A stretch of 64,000 bases of DNA from NCBI GenBank assembly GCA_027563145.1, contig CP071306.1, forward strand, positions 1,736,001 through 1,800,000, read 5' to 3'. The stretch is from Halocatena halophila. Its GTDB lineage: Archaea > Halobacteriota > Halobacteria > Halobacteriales > Haloarculaceae. The position numbers were made by a program, and so were the translations under genes. The notes beneath the pieces were generated by a model. That model ran no database searches. It worked only from the letters and a program-made list of their open reading frames with translations, and was not told where the DNA came from. Of the stretch, positions 37,321 to 48,660 are shown in pieces; position 1 is the first letter of the stretch, and the number at the start of each line of letters is the position of its first letter.

Positions 37321-37635
37321 ATGGCACGCAGTACGAGTGACAAACGAAACTTCGCCCTTCGTGAGACGGGGGGAAAGGAGACGAGTGTTTTCTCCGGTCG
37401 AACGCCACGACAGGCAGCACTGAAAGCAGCCCGTCGACTTGAACCGGCATCATCGGAGGAAGACGCCGATCGAACGCCGATCGAACTCAGAGAAAAAGGC
37501 ACGAAGAAGGTCCACATCTACGAAGGCTGGGCGTGGGAAGAGCCTGCACCTGATGATAAGCCTGACTGGATGCCAGACCGCATCACAGAAGCGAACGTCT
37601 CGAAACAGGGCATCGAACATCTAGAGGAGATTTAG
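37321..37635 (+). CDS. MC1 family chromosomal protein
   Basis: The 104-residue protein matches the archaeal monomeric chromatin protein MC1: NFALRETGGKETSVFSGRTP, RQAALKAARR, LREKGTKKVHIYEGW and WMPDRITEANVSKQ are in the order of the methanogen protein. MC1 binds and bends DNA sharply and compacts the nucleoid. I used ATG 37321; a GTG three codons earlier is possible. Unlike the basic methanogen protein, this one is acidic overall, with an inserted acidic stretch (PASSEEDADRTPIE). It is followed by a T-rich stop signal near 37655. Confidence 0.9.
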   Translation: MARSTSDKRNFALRETGGKETSVFSGRTPRQAALKAARRLEPASSEEDADRTPIELREKGTKKVHIYEGWAWEEPAPDDKPDWMPDRITEANVSKQGIEHLEEI

Positions 37636-37679
37636 GACCCTGCAGTCGGACGTTATTTTTTGCCACTTCACCTGAACGG

Positions 37680-37709
37680 GGTGGTCACAAAGATCCAATA
37701 GTGACCACC
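37680..37709. repeat. Perfect 9-bp inverted repeat between MC1 and the rRNA operon
   Basis: GGTGGTCAC (37680-37688) and GTGACCACC (37701-37709) are perfectly complementary with a 12-base loop. A T-run ending the MC1 transcript (near 37652-37661) comes before it, so it is not the MC1 terminator itself. It may be a protein-binding palindrome or a hairpin. Confidence 0.5.
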
Positions 37710-37889
37710 ACGAATGGACAACTGCGCGGCACTCACTCGCTTTGACCATACGTACGTGCGTGGGATGAGGAGCCGGTCTCCAGCCGCGCAATATTACTGC
37801 CCCCAGCCATTGCTGTATCCAACGAAGTGTGTCTGGGATATGGTTGCATGGAAACGGTATCCATGAAATCGCGTGACGTAGCGCCTGTA

Positions 37890-38096
37890 GTTCGACGGCC
37901 TTAAGGTGGTGGTGCCATTCCGATAGAATGCGAACGACGAGATGAAGACCCCAACGGGGGGTCGAAATCCTCGGTCCGACGCCCTTAAATATGTAGGGGC
38001 GATCGGATGAAATACGCTTCGAGATCGGGTCTGCGTTGTGGACTCGAACTCGATCCGATGCCTTTATGTATATAGGGGCATTCGGATTAAATACGA
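37890..38096 (+). promoter_or_regulatory. Tandem rRNA promoters (P1 and P2, plus a degenerate P0)
   Basis: Three copies of one element line up by eye, each TCCGA(C/T)GCC then a TATA-like core then a purine start region. Copy P1 (from about 37975) has CTTAAATATG and ends GATGAAATACG at about 38015. Copy P2 (from about 38053) has CTTTATGTATATA and ends GATTAAATACG at about 38095. A weaker copy P0 starts near 37892 (TTCGACGGCCTTAAGG) and ends GATAGAATGCG. The distance from TATA core to the conserved ATACG is about 25 bp, as expected for haloarchaeal transcription starts. Tandem promoters are usual for haloarchaeal rRNA operons. Confidence 0.75.
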
Positions 38097-38100
38097 CGGA

Positions 38101-38129
38101 GGCAATGTCCGTTGGATCCGGACATTGCC
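38101..38129 (+). other. Leader hairpin of the rRNA transcript
   Basis: GGCAATGTCCG (38101-38111) and CGGACATTGCC (38119-38129) form a perfect 11-bp stem right after the P2 start, at the beginning of the primary rRNA transcript. Confidence 0.55.
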
Positions 38130-38242
38130 TGGATCGGTCGATGCGGGCCCTTCGATGGGTTTAATACCCTCAATGGCCTACGATCAGATCCGAAGGAGAT
38201 GAGGATTCCACCCCTACGGTCCGCCGTACAGATGGGATCTGA

Positions 38243-38297
38243 TGTTAGCCCTGATAGTTCGGTGATACTCGGTTGGTCGAGTATTCCCGAACGTCCG
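38243..38297 (+). other. 5' side of the 16S rRNA processing stem
   Basis: TGTTAGCCCTGATAGTTC (38243-38260), CTCGGTTGG (38268-38276) and CGAACGTCCG (38288-38297) pair in order with 39896-39913, 39880-39888 and 39864-39873 downstream of 16S. The internal region resembles a bulge-helix-bulge but, folded by hand, does not give the canonical two 3-nt bulges. A separate hairpin GCCCCTC/GAGGGGC (38329-38347) lies just before the 16S 5' end. Confidence 0.7.
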
Positions 38298-38350
38298 ATA
38301 GATGGTGATGCGACATGCATCCCGCCTCGCCCCTCATTTTGAGGGGCAAC

Positions 38351-39820
<1,470 letters not shown>

Positions 39821-39863
39821 ACAGACCGGGACCAGGTCGATGACCTGGCCCACATTTGCAGCG

Positions 39864-39913
39864 CGGACGTTCGGTTCGTCCAACCGAGCACTTCAGAACT
39901 ATCAGGGCTAACA
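39864..39913 (+). other. 3' side of the 16S rRNA processing stem
   Basis: These bases are complementary to 38243-38297 (three blocks of 18, 9 and 10 bp). The stem ends five bases before tRNA-Ala. A short hairpin CCAGGTC/GACCTGG (39832-39848) lies between the 16S 3' end and this stem. Confidence 0.7.
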
Positions 39914-39917
39914 GGTA

Positions 39918-39989
39918 GGGCCCATAGCTCAGTGGGAGAGTGCCTCCTTTGCAAGGAGGATGCCCTGGGTTCGAATCCCAGTGGGTCCA
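39918..39989 (+). tRNA. tRNA-Ala (TGC anticodon) in the 16S-23S spacer
   Basis: Acceptor strands GGGCCCA (39918-39924) and TGGGTCC (39982-39988) pair with one G-T, and A39989 is the discriminator. The anticodon stem-loop CTCCT-TTGCAAG-GAG reads TGC. The spacer tRNA-Ala is standard in haloarchaeal rRNA operons. Confidence 0.95.
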
Positions 39990-40129
39990 TGTTCACCCGA
40001 CCGAGATCGATTCCCTTAAGTGGGACTCAGCACTCGTTCGGGTAACGACAGATGCACCATCTCGTGCCAAGCGAGGATGGGAAGGGTCGATAACCACTCA
40101 AAACCGCCGAGTGGTTGATGAGACTGTAT

Positions 40130-40176
40130 GTACGTGCAATCCAGGCGCTCACTGGACCCGTTCTCCGGGTTCCAGT
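40130..40176 (+). other. 5' side of the 23S rRNA processing stem with bulge-helix-bulge
   Basis: GTACGTGCAATCCAG (40130-40144) pairs with 43135-43149. GCGC (40145-40148) pairs with GCGC 43128-43131, leaving a 3-nt bulge AAA (43132-43134) on the 3' strand. A 3-nt bulge TCA (40149-40151) follows on this strand, then CTGGACCCGTTCTC (40152-40165) pairs with 43114-43127. Two opposed 3-nt bulges separated by four base pairs are the canonical bulge-helix-bulge cut by EndA. Confidence 0.8.
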
Positions 40177-40187
40177 TATTATTACCG

Positions 40188-43098
<2,911 letters not shown>

Positions 43099-43104
43099 AT
43101 TCGT

Positions 43105-43149
43105 ACTGGACTCGAGAACGGGTCCGGGCGCAAACTGGATTGCACGTAC
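43105..43149 (+). other. 3' side of the 23S rRNA processing stem
   Basis: This sequence pairs with 40130-40176 and supplies the AAA bulge (43132-43134) of the canonical bulge-helix-bulge. Cleavage and ligation here would release circular pre-23S RNA. Confidence 0.8.
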
Positions 43150-43159
43150 GCGTAATACA

Positions 43160-43200
43160 CCGATCGTGGTCTTCGACTACGGTTCGATTCCGTAGATCGG
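43160..43200 (+). other. tRNA-like element in front of 5S rRNA
   Basis: CCGATC (43160-43165) and GATCGG (43195-43200) form an acceptor-like stem, and TACGG-TTCGATT-CCGTA (43178-43194) is a perfect T-arm. In Haloferax a tRNA-like structure before 5S is cut by tRNase Z to make the 5S 5' end; this element ends exactly where 5S begins and would do the same job. Confidence 0.65.
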
Positions 43201-43334
43201 CATTGAGGCGGCCACAGCGGCGGGGTCAACTCCCGTACCCATCCCGAACACGGAAGATAAGCCCGTCTGCGTTCCAGCGAGTACTTGAGTGCGAGAGCCT
43301 CTGGGAAAACTGACCCGCAAGGGTGGCCAAGTGC
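43201..43334 (+). rRNA. rrf: 5S ribosomal RNA, with an apparent hairpin insertion
   Basis: The core CCCGTACCCATCCCGAACACGG-type stretch (43231-43252), the GATAAGCCCG and AGTACTTGAGTGCGAGAGCC segments identify 5S. After CTCTGGGAAA, where other haloarchaeal 5S RNAs go almost directly into the 3' strand of helix I, there is an extra ACCC-GCAA-GGGT hairpin (43313-43324) with a GNRA loop. Helix I is then CATT(GA)GGC with GCC(A)AGTG, with one mismatch and a bulge. The inferred length is about 133 nt instead of about 122. The 3' end is my estimate from this pairing. Confidence 0.85.
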
Positions 43335-43454
43335 AGGTCGAGGTTTGCCAGCTATAGTACACGCAGGGTTCGTCCCGGTGGAATTAGCGAACAGACTGTC
43401 GACGCCTGTTACTGGTGGTTCGCCGCCTTTCCATTCATACTTCATTCATATTTG

Positions 43455-43496
43455 CCTTGAGCAACAGCTTCGTTGCTCAGGGCTATTTTCATTTTG
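43455..43496 (+). terminator. Terminator hairpin after 5S rRNA
   Basis: TGAGCAAC (43458-43465) and GTTGCTCA (43472-43479) form a perfect 8-bp stem with a 6-base loop, followed by CTATTTTCATTTT. It is well placed to end the rRNA transcript before tRNA-Cys, which has a TATA-like CTTATCTC at 43520. Confidence 0.55.
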
Positions 43497-43553
43497 GAGA
43501 GCGACTGCCACATCGCTACCCTTATCTCGTTGTATCCGAAATCCATAGCTAGC

Positions 43554-43629
43554 GCCAAGGTGGCAGAGTCTGGCCTTACGCGGTCGCCTGCAGAGCGACT
43601 ATACGCCGGTTCAAGTCCGGCCCTTGGCT
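43554..43629 (+). tRNA. tRNA-Cys (GCA anticodon)
   Basis: Acceptor strands GCCAAGG (43554-43560) and CCTTGGC (43622-43628) pair fully, with T43629 as discriminator. The anticodon stem-loop GTCGC-CTGCAGA-GCGAC reads GCA. The T-arm is GCCGG-TTCAAGT-CCGGC. A T-run (GATTTTTC) follows within ten bases. Confidence 0.93.
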
Positions 43630-43650
43630 TCCGATTTTTCAGTGATGATA

Positions 43651-43766
43651 CGGTCGCCAGCAGGGCGACTATACGCCGGTCCACCGGTACGGTGGGCCAG
43701 GGAACGAAATGAACGGAGTGAATGGAGTGACTGAGGTTCAAGTCCGGCCCTTGGCTTCCGATTTTT
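43651..43766 (+). pseudogene. Interrupted duplicate of the tRNA-Cys 3' half (possible att remnant)
   Basis: CGGTCGCC.GCAG.GCGACT through ATACGCCGGT (43651-43680) repeats 43581-43610 with two base changes. About 55 bp of new sequence then follows, containing GAACGGAGTG/GAATGGAGTG microrepeats. The copy resumes at GGTTCAAGTCCGG (from 43735) and continues through CCCTTGGCTTCCGATTTTT, including the bases beyond the tRNA. The 5' third of the tRNA is missing, so this cannot be a functional tRNA. A duplicated tRNA 3' end is what integrase-mediated insertion leaves; the inserted 55 bp could be a later event. Confidence 0.75.
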
Positions 43767-43860
43767 ATGTGTGGTTACGATGGCTAGCAGAGTGGCTCTA
43801 CACCAAGGATGACCCCCGAATGCCTATGTTAATGAATGTGTATTGAACGTATTAGTAGAA

Positions 43861-45108
43861 ATGTCTGTCATGCTTGCCGAACCTACCGTTCTCGCTGCCG
43901 CCAAAGAGTGCCTCTATCCGGATCTCGATCGCAGCCAGGACCAGTATGCAGTCACCGAAACGCAGTTCACGACCCGGACGTGGGGTGGGTGGGAGATTCC
44001 AGAAGCCGTGCGCAGTCGCCTCGCGCCGTTCAACACCATCCAGCTCGCAGCGGGTGAGCCGGACCTTCTCGGCATCGGCATGCCGGCTCTCGATGTGCTG
44101 AATAGTGAGGCGACAACGACTCCGGTCACCGTGATTGAAGCAAAGGGCCATAACAGTGACCCGAGCACTGCAGACGTTGGCACCGGCATTACGCAGGCTC
44201 ACAGTCATCTTTCGGAGGTCAACCTTGGATACGTCGCAGCGCCCATCCAGAGTATCTCAGATTACGAGCGGTCGCTTGCGCGCGAGCTGAACGTCGGTGT
44301 AATTGGTGTGGTGGAGCCTACGGAGGCTACCCTCCTTGAACCGGCTCGTGTGACCGGCGGCGGCGACTTTTCCACTACGATCGATGCGATCAGATTTCAA
44401 GCGACTCCCCATCACCTCACCGACGCGAGCTTTCCGGTGAACCACCCGAAAAACTACCTCGGCTATGTGCTCGCGCACGTGGCTGTTGAGGAGACGAACG
44501 AGATGTACTCCAGGCACGTGATCAATGATCCCTCTGCTGGCCGCCATGGTGCAATCTTACTCGGGCTCATCGACGATGGCCCAGAGGGAGAGACGCTTAC
44601 CCACCTCGGCGCAGAAGTCGTTCGCTTCGCCCGTGCAGAGGAAGGGAGTGTCGCGAAAGCGCTTGAGAAATTCGCGTCGTGGAAGGGGCGACAAAAGCGG
44701 TTCACCGAGCTCAATTCACACTGGGCGCAACTCTCGCGCTCGATTGCCATCCAGTACGAACCAACGCAACTCATCGTCGAAGCGCTTGAGTGCCTCCACG
44801 GGCGGGGTGTCACCTCCGCAACGATCGACGACGTGGTTCAAGAGGCGTTCAAGCGCAATCGAGCGCTCACCGTTGAGGTGTTTTTCGCCCATGGCCGGCG
44901 TGATGGCGTCCTCACCGCCGGCGGCGAGCTTGATGTGTCCACGCTCACCGACCCAGACGTGTACAAAACAGGGATTCACTTCCAATTTAAGCATTTCCTG
45001 CGCCACGTCGGTATCGTCACACGCGGTGGGACAGACAAGAAAACAGAGGTACTCTCCAACGAGTGGGCGTTACAACAGTCGGTTACCCAGGAAACGATCG
45101 TGTATTAA
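43861..45108 (+). CDS. Uncharacterised protein with probable PD-(D/E)XK nuclease domain
   Basis: The 415-residue protein (ATG 43861; a TTG at 43843 is also in frame) has GEPDLLGIG at about 66-73 and PVTVIEAKGHN at about 88-98. This gives the Asp and Glu-X-Lys spacing of the PD-(D/E)XK nuclease core, with a third conserved-looking Gln in GITQAHSHL. Residues about 100-150 read like the second half of that fold (VNLGYVAAPI). The C-terminal half is helical with a possible winged-helix part (HGRGVTSATIDDVVQEAF). I do not know the family. It is the first intact gene after the tRNA-Cys duplication and may be a defence or mobile-element nuclease. Confidence 0.6.
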   Translation: MSVMLAEPTVLAAAKECLYPDLDRSQDQYAVTETQFTTRTWGGWEIPEAVRSRLAPFNTIQLAAGEPDLLGIGMPALDVLNSEATTTPVTVIEAKGHNSDPSTADVGTGITQAHSHLSEVNLGYVAAPIQSISDYERSLARELNVGVIGVVEPTEATLLEPARVTGGGDFSTTIDAIRFQATPHHLTDASFPVNHPKNYLGYVLAHVAVEETNEMYSRHVINDPSAGRHGAILLGLIDDGPEGETLTHLGAEVVRFARAEEGSVAKALEKFASWKGRQKRFTELNSHWAQLSRSIAIQYEPTQLIVEALECLHGRGVTSATIDDVVQEAFKRNRALTVEVFFAHGRRDGVLTAGGELDVSTLTDPDVYKTGIHFQFKHFLRHVGIVTRGGTDKKTEVLSNEWALQQSVTQETIVY

Positions 45109-45163
45109 TGCGATTTGGGTGATGATCCTCACGAGCTATTTCACAAGCCCGCAAGCGTTTGGT

Positions 45164-45595
45164 ATGGAAATTGGTCTTGTGAGTTGCACAAAGCACAAGC
45201 GCGACCGATCGGCCCGGCCGAAGGATCTGTACGACGAATCAGCCCTGTTCAGGAAAGCGCGCCAGTTCGCTATGGCGAACCACGAGGCGTGGTATATCCT
45301 CTCGGCGAAACACGGTCTCCTTGAACCCACTGGCGACCGTATCGAGCCGTACGATGAAACATTGACCGGTGCTCCAATCCAACGGAAACGAAACTGGGCA
45401 CAAACCGTCTTCACGCAGCTTTGTGAGATTGGGGTACTCACCCACGAATCGCGGCTCGTGTTCCACACTGGCCGCGATTACTACGACGAACTCATCCCGC
45501 TTTTGAACGAGACAGACACCGCAATCACAATCGAGACTCCGACAGCTGGGCTCAGATACGGTGAAACGCTCGCCTGGTACAACGACCAGCGGTGA
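45164..45595 (+). CDS. DUF6884/YaaA-like protein
   Basis: The 143-residue protein begins MEIGLVSCTKHKRD and continues ARPKDLYDESALFRKARQFA, WYILSAKHGLLEP and IEPYDETL, the characteristic signature of DUF6884 and related YaaA-like proteins found in prokaryotes and phages. YaaA binds DNA and helps in peroxide stress; the role of DUF6884 is not established. A longer start at 45122 is possible, but MEIGLVSCTK is where family members begin. It is 55 bp after the nuclease-like gene in the same direction, so the two may be an operon. Confidence 0.75.
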   Translation: MEIGLVSCTKHKRDRSARPKDLYDESALFRKARQFAMANHEAWYILSAKHGLLEPTGDRIEPYDETLTGAPIQRKRNWAQTVFTQLCEIGVLTHESRLVFHTGRDYYDELIPLLNETDTAITIETPTAGLRYGETLAWYNDQR

Positions 45596-45878
45596 CGACA
45601 GTCTCGGTGTTGCTCACCCCACGATGCAAGCGGCGAACGTCTCCACGATTCGAACGTGTGACACTCAGCCGATCTCTTTGCACGCTGGTCTTGTAGACCC
45701 TCGCCGAACACGCTGTGTTGTCCTCGGTTGTGGTGCCCATTAGGGATGATTCCCAATCGGGTGCTGGTCAAAGACGACTGACATCTCTCTATGTTCGTTT
45801 TGCGTGTGGCGTTGGATTGTGATGGCTTTGGGACTGCTGGACCGATACATTCACCGTGATTTGTTACGAATCTGCTCT

Positions 45879-46505
45879 ATGCCCGCGTTTCCTGATTCAT
45901 CCCTTCAGAATCCACTCACCGTTTCGTGCGAGCGGTGTCCAGAGCTCACCGCCGCGCGCACCTGTATCTCGTGGGGCGTTGGGCCGCCCGATGCTGAGAT
46001 CGTCGTGGTGGGCGAAGCACCCGGGGCGGGTACTCCCGACGCTGAGCGCTGGCAGGGAGGCAACTGGACCGGGATGGCCTACACCGCGCGTCACTCTGGG
46101 CGGCTGATCCGCGAACTCATGGCCGACGTCGGTTACCCCGATGCGTACTATACGAACGCCGTCAAATGTTTTCCGAGCGATGGTGACGGCTCGAATCGCG
46201 AGCCAACACAACACGAACGCGACAACTGCCGGCCGTTTCTCCGCGAAGAGATTGAACAGGTTACACCGCGGTGTGTCGTCGCCACTGGCAAGCACGCAAC
46301 CCAGTCGCTGCTCGCAATCGAGGGCAGACAGATTGATGGCTTCCTCAAGTTGGTGTTGGAGCCGATTGAGTGTCCAACGCTGGGCTATCCGGTGCTTCCG
46401 ATTTTACATCCCTCCTATCAGGCGGTGTGGCTCTCGCGAATCGGACACGACCGGGATTCGTACCGCGACGCCCTTACAGCCACCCTTGGAGCGATTGAGG
46501 ACTAG
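45879..46505 (+). CDS. Uracil-DNA glycosylase superfamily protein (family 4-like)
   Basis: The 208-residue protein from ATG 45879 has Cys17 and Cys20 (CERC) plus Cys97 and Cys117, a spacing like the four iron-sulfur ligands of family 4 uracil-DNA glycosylases. VVVGEAPGAG (about 42-51) is the uracil-binding motif, YYTNAVKCFPS (about 90-100) is the conserved middle block and PILHPSYQAVW (about 174) is the DNA-inserting motif. It would remove uracil from DNA. An in-frame extension of 25 residues upstream lacks family similarity. It is 283 bp after the DUF6884 gene. Confidence 0.85.
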   Translation: MPAFPDSSLQNPLTVSCERCPELTAARTCISWGVGPPDAEIVVVGEAPGAGTPDAERWQGGNWTGMAYTARHSGRLIRELMADVGYPDAYYTNAVKCFPSDGDGSNREPTQHERDNCRPFLREEIEQVTPRCVVATGKHATQSLLAIEGRQIDGFLKLVLEPIECPTLGYPVLPILHPSYQAVWLSRIGHDRDSYRDALTATLGAIED

Positions 46506-46602
46506 ATACGAACGTTCTGATGAGTGTTGTCGCTCGTGTGGACCGCGCATGTTCGTGAACCCGCCTGGATCCCACCAGTTGCATCGGGCATTGTTGTGGC
46601 GT

Positions 46603-48132
46603 TCATTGCGGCTCGAACGCCTCGATCTGCTTGATTGTGGCGGTGGGGTTTTCAGCCCACTTGATGAACGCGAGTACGTTCTCTGACCACCCAGAGATAT
46701 TGAAGACGTTCTCATAGCCCTCTGGGGTGATCAAGTCGCCGTAGGCCGCCATATCGAGCAGATAGAGCGCAGCATCGGGCGCGAGTTCATCCCGATAGGC
46801 GTCGAACTGGGATTTGACGGAGTGCTCATCGCGTTCGGTGAACGGTGTGTTGTCCCAGATCTGCATATCGGTGATGATGATGATCCGATCGACGACGTGC
46901 TCAGACGCACGCAGGTGCTCGATCGCCTTCCAGCCGTTCGTGGCGGTGCCAACCTCCTCGTCAATTCCGAGAATGGCGTCCAGGCGCTGCAACACGGGCG
47001 TGTCCACGTGTGTGGGGATGCGCTGGAACGCATCGCCAAAGCCACCGACGGTGGCACCCTCATCGGCCAGGATTGCACCGAACAACGCGGCGATCTCTTT
47101 CATTCCTAGCGTGCTGTGTTGGGTGAGAAACATATCCATCGAGCCGGACAGATCTACCGCGACGAGCGTGTTGTCAAGGTCGTCAGGAATGGTTTCAACG
47201 GCCACATCGATCGCGGCCTCCAACCAGCGCTCGATTTCTGGGGCCTGAATCCCGTCCTCTGCCAGCGCGGCGTAGGCCTGATAGTACCGAAACGGCGAGA
47301 GCGGCGCGTTGCGAACCGCATCCAACTCCAGGTGGTCAACGATGGTTTCCTCGGGGACGCCCGCCTGGAGCATGTTCCGGAGGTTCCGAATCGACGCAAA
47401 GAGCGGGAGAGAGTACGTCTCGTCCTCGATGAGCCGCTCCCATGCGGCTCGGGTGTTGCCGCGCTCGGAGATGACGGTCTCCCAGGTGTTGGGCGACGCC
47501 AGCGGCTCGACGCCGGGATAGTCGTCAAGATCCCCACGCATGAACCGCTCGAACAGCCTCGCTTGCTCGTCATCAATCGGCGTTGGGTGCACGCGGTTGA
47601 ACACATCAAAGAGCGTCACCTCACGGCGCGAGAGCGTGTACTTACCCAGCGTGTAGGCGTCGGCTTGTGCGACGAGCACGTCCTCGATCCCGCGCCGGAG
47701 CGGCCACGGTGCCGTCCCGCCGAACAGCGTGTCGTGAACTGCGAGCGCAGTGGCAGTCTCGTCCAGCCGCTGGATGATCGCTGATGCCCACTCGCGGATG
47801 AGCGATTCGGAGGAATTGTCCTTGAACCGCTCATCATTGGCCGCCAGCACGAGCAACACCTGTGGGATTTCGCGTAGATAGCACTCCTGGCGCGCAAACG
47901 CCGCGAGTCGGAGGATGAATTCGGGATCTGTGTCCGCCACCGCGTCGAACCGACGGACGAGCGCCGTGAGCTGTTCGTCATCAGCTTCGTAGAACGAACC
48001 CTCCAGCAACTGGTTGACCGTCCGCTTATACAGCGCGAGTCGTGGATCGACGGGCGCGAACGCCTCACCCCCCTCGTGGTTGGTGGTCCGCGTGGCCTCG
48101 GCTATCGTCTGTTTTGGTGCGTTAAACTCCAT
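46603..48132 (-). CDS. rsr: Ro60 homologue, TROVE domain RNA-binding protein
   Basis: The 509-residue protein has the TROVE architecture. Residues 1-315 form a helical HEAT-like ring (NHEGGEAFAPVDPRLALYKRTVN; LRLAAFARQECYLREIPQVLLVLA; NRVHP; FASIRNLRNMLQAGV), and residues about 320-505 a von Willebrand A domain. The MIDAS DLSGSMD is at about 326-332, with a matching Thr/Asp region in ITDMQIWDN. Ro60 proteins bind misfolded ncRNAs and Y RNAs through the ring and help RNA decay or stress survival. The N-terminal NHEGGEAF block is a family hallmark. A tRNA-like RNA element lies directly upstream. Archaeal members appear to be little studied. Confidence 0.9.
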   Translation of the reverse strand: MEFNAPKQTIAEATRTTNHEGGEAFAPVDPRLALYKRTVNQLLEGSFYEADDEQLTALVRRFDAVADTDPEFILRLAAFARQECYLREIPQVLLVLAANDERFKDNSSESLIREWASAIIQRLDETATALAVHDTLFGGTAPWPLRRGIEDVLVAQADAYTLGKYTLSRREVTLFDVFNRVHPTPIDDEQARLFERFMRGDLDDYPGVEPLASPNTWETVISERGNTRAAWERLIEDETYSLPLFASIRNLRNMLQAGVPEETIVDHLELDAVRNAPLSPFRYYQAYAALAEDGIQAPEIERWLEAAIDVAVETIPDDLDNTLVAVDLSGSMDMFLTQHSTLGMKEIAALFGAILADEGATVGGFGDAFQRIPTHVDTPVLQRLDAILGIDEEVGTATNGWKAIEHLRASEHVVDRIIIITDMQIWDNTPFTERDEHSVKSQFDAYRDELAPDAALYLLDMAAYGDLITPEGYENVFNISGWSENVLAFIKWAENPTATIKQIEAFEPQ

Positions 48133-48360
48133 ACTATCATCTGGTGCACATCGGAAATGAGAGTGTGGCCGGAAAATCGCCAGAGTGGTGCGGGATTTGA
48201 ACCCGCGCTACACCTGTGGAAGTATCACTCCAGCTCGACGGCCACGATCTCAGCAATCGCGTGCGCGCAGAGACACAGCAGGTCGCATTCACCCCACAGC
48301 GTCTCGATGCTATCGCACGAGAATGCTCTCAATCATCACATGTATTCTAACTGTATTAAT
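48133..48360 (-). ncRNA. Candidate Y-RNA-like / tRNA-like element upstream of rsr
   Basis: On the minus strand the sequence just before rsr contains a perfect T-arm, GCGGG-TTCAAAT-CCCGC (48190-48206), flanked by GAGTGAT (48224-48230) and ACCACTC (48183-48189). These pair as a 7-bp acceptor-like stem with one mismatch. Only 17 bases separate the 5' acceptor strand from the T-arm, so it is not a normal tRNA. Further 5', hairpins such as CGAT-AGC-ATCG and GCGAT-TGCTGAG-ATCGT can be drawn, and ATTAATA near 48355 could be a TATA box. Bacterial Y RNAs (YrlA) have a tRNA-like module and lie next to rsr. A tRNA remnant left by integration is the alternative. The 5' boundary is a guess. Confidence 0.5.
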
Positions 48361-48660
48361 AATGTCGGTTGTATATCATCGGGTGATACACCTTTGCTGG
48401 AGTGTGTTCGAGGTATGTTACCGCTGTATATCCACCGTCTGGCATGTATCGAGGACTCACGAGTAGCGAGTCCAAACATGACTCCTGGTTCATTGTTGGT
48501 GTCCGGAACGAAGGTATATCTGATCACCAGACCTGCCTCGTTGATCTCGTCGTGTCGACCAACCCAGTGATCAGAACAGCTGATGTGGTGTGGCCGTTGG
48601 TTGGTCTCGTTCGGTACAGCTCCGAGAAATCTCCGAACGATTCGTAAAAATCGTAGTTCC
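48361..48660. other. Gene-free AT-rich stretch
   Basis: I see no convincing gene here. The segment is AT-rich near 48361-48420, which may hold the promoter of the tRNA-like element or rsr. The rest shows no repeat or RNA fold that I can support. Confidence 0.4.

Noticed and set aside
43843..46505. Integrase or transposase expected in the tRNA-Cys island
   Set aside because: No tyrosine recombinase, serine recombinase or DDE signature was found in any frame, so I do not call it an integrative element, only an island with a possible att scar.
48076..48570. 164-codon plus-strand open frame containing SGAGFEPA
   Set aside because: GAGFEPA is the usual false peptide from reading a T-arm backwards; it supports the tRNA-like element instead of a gene.
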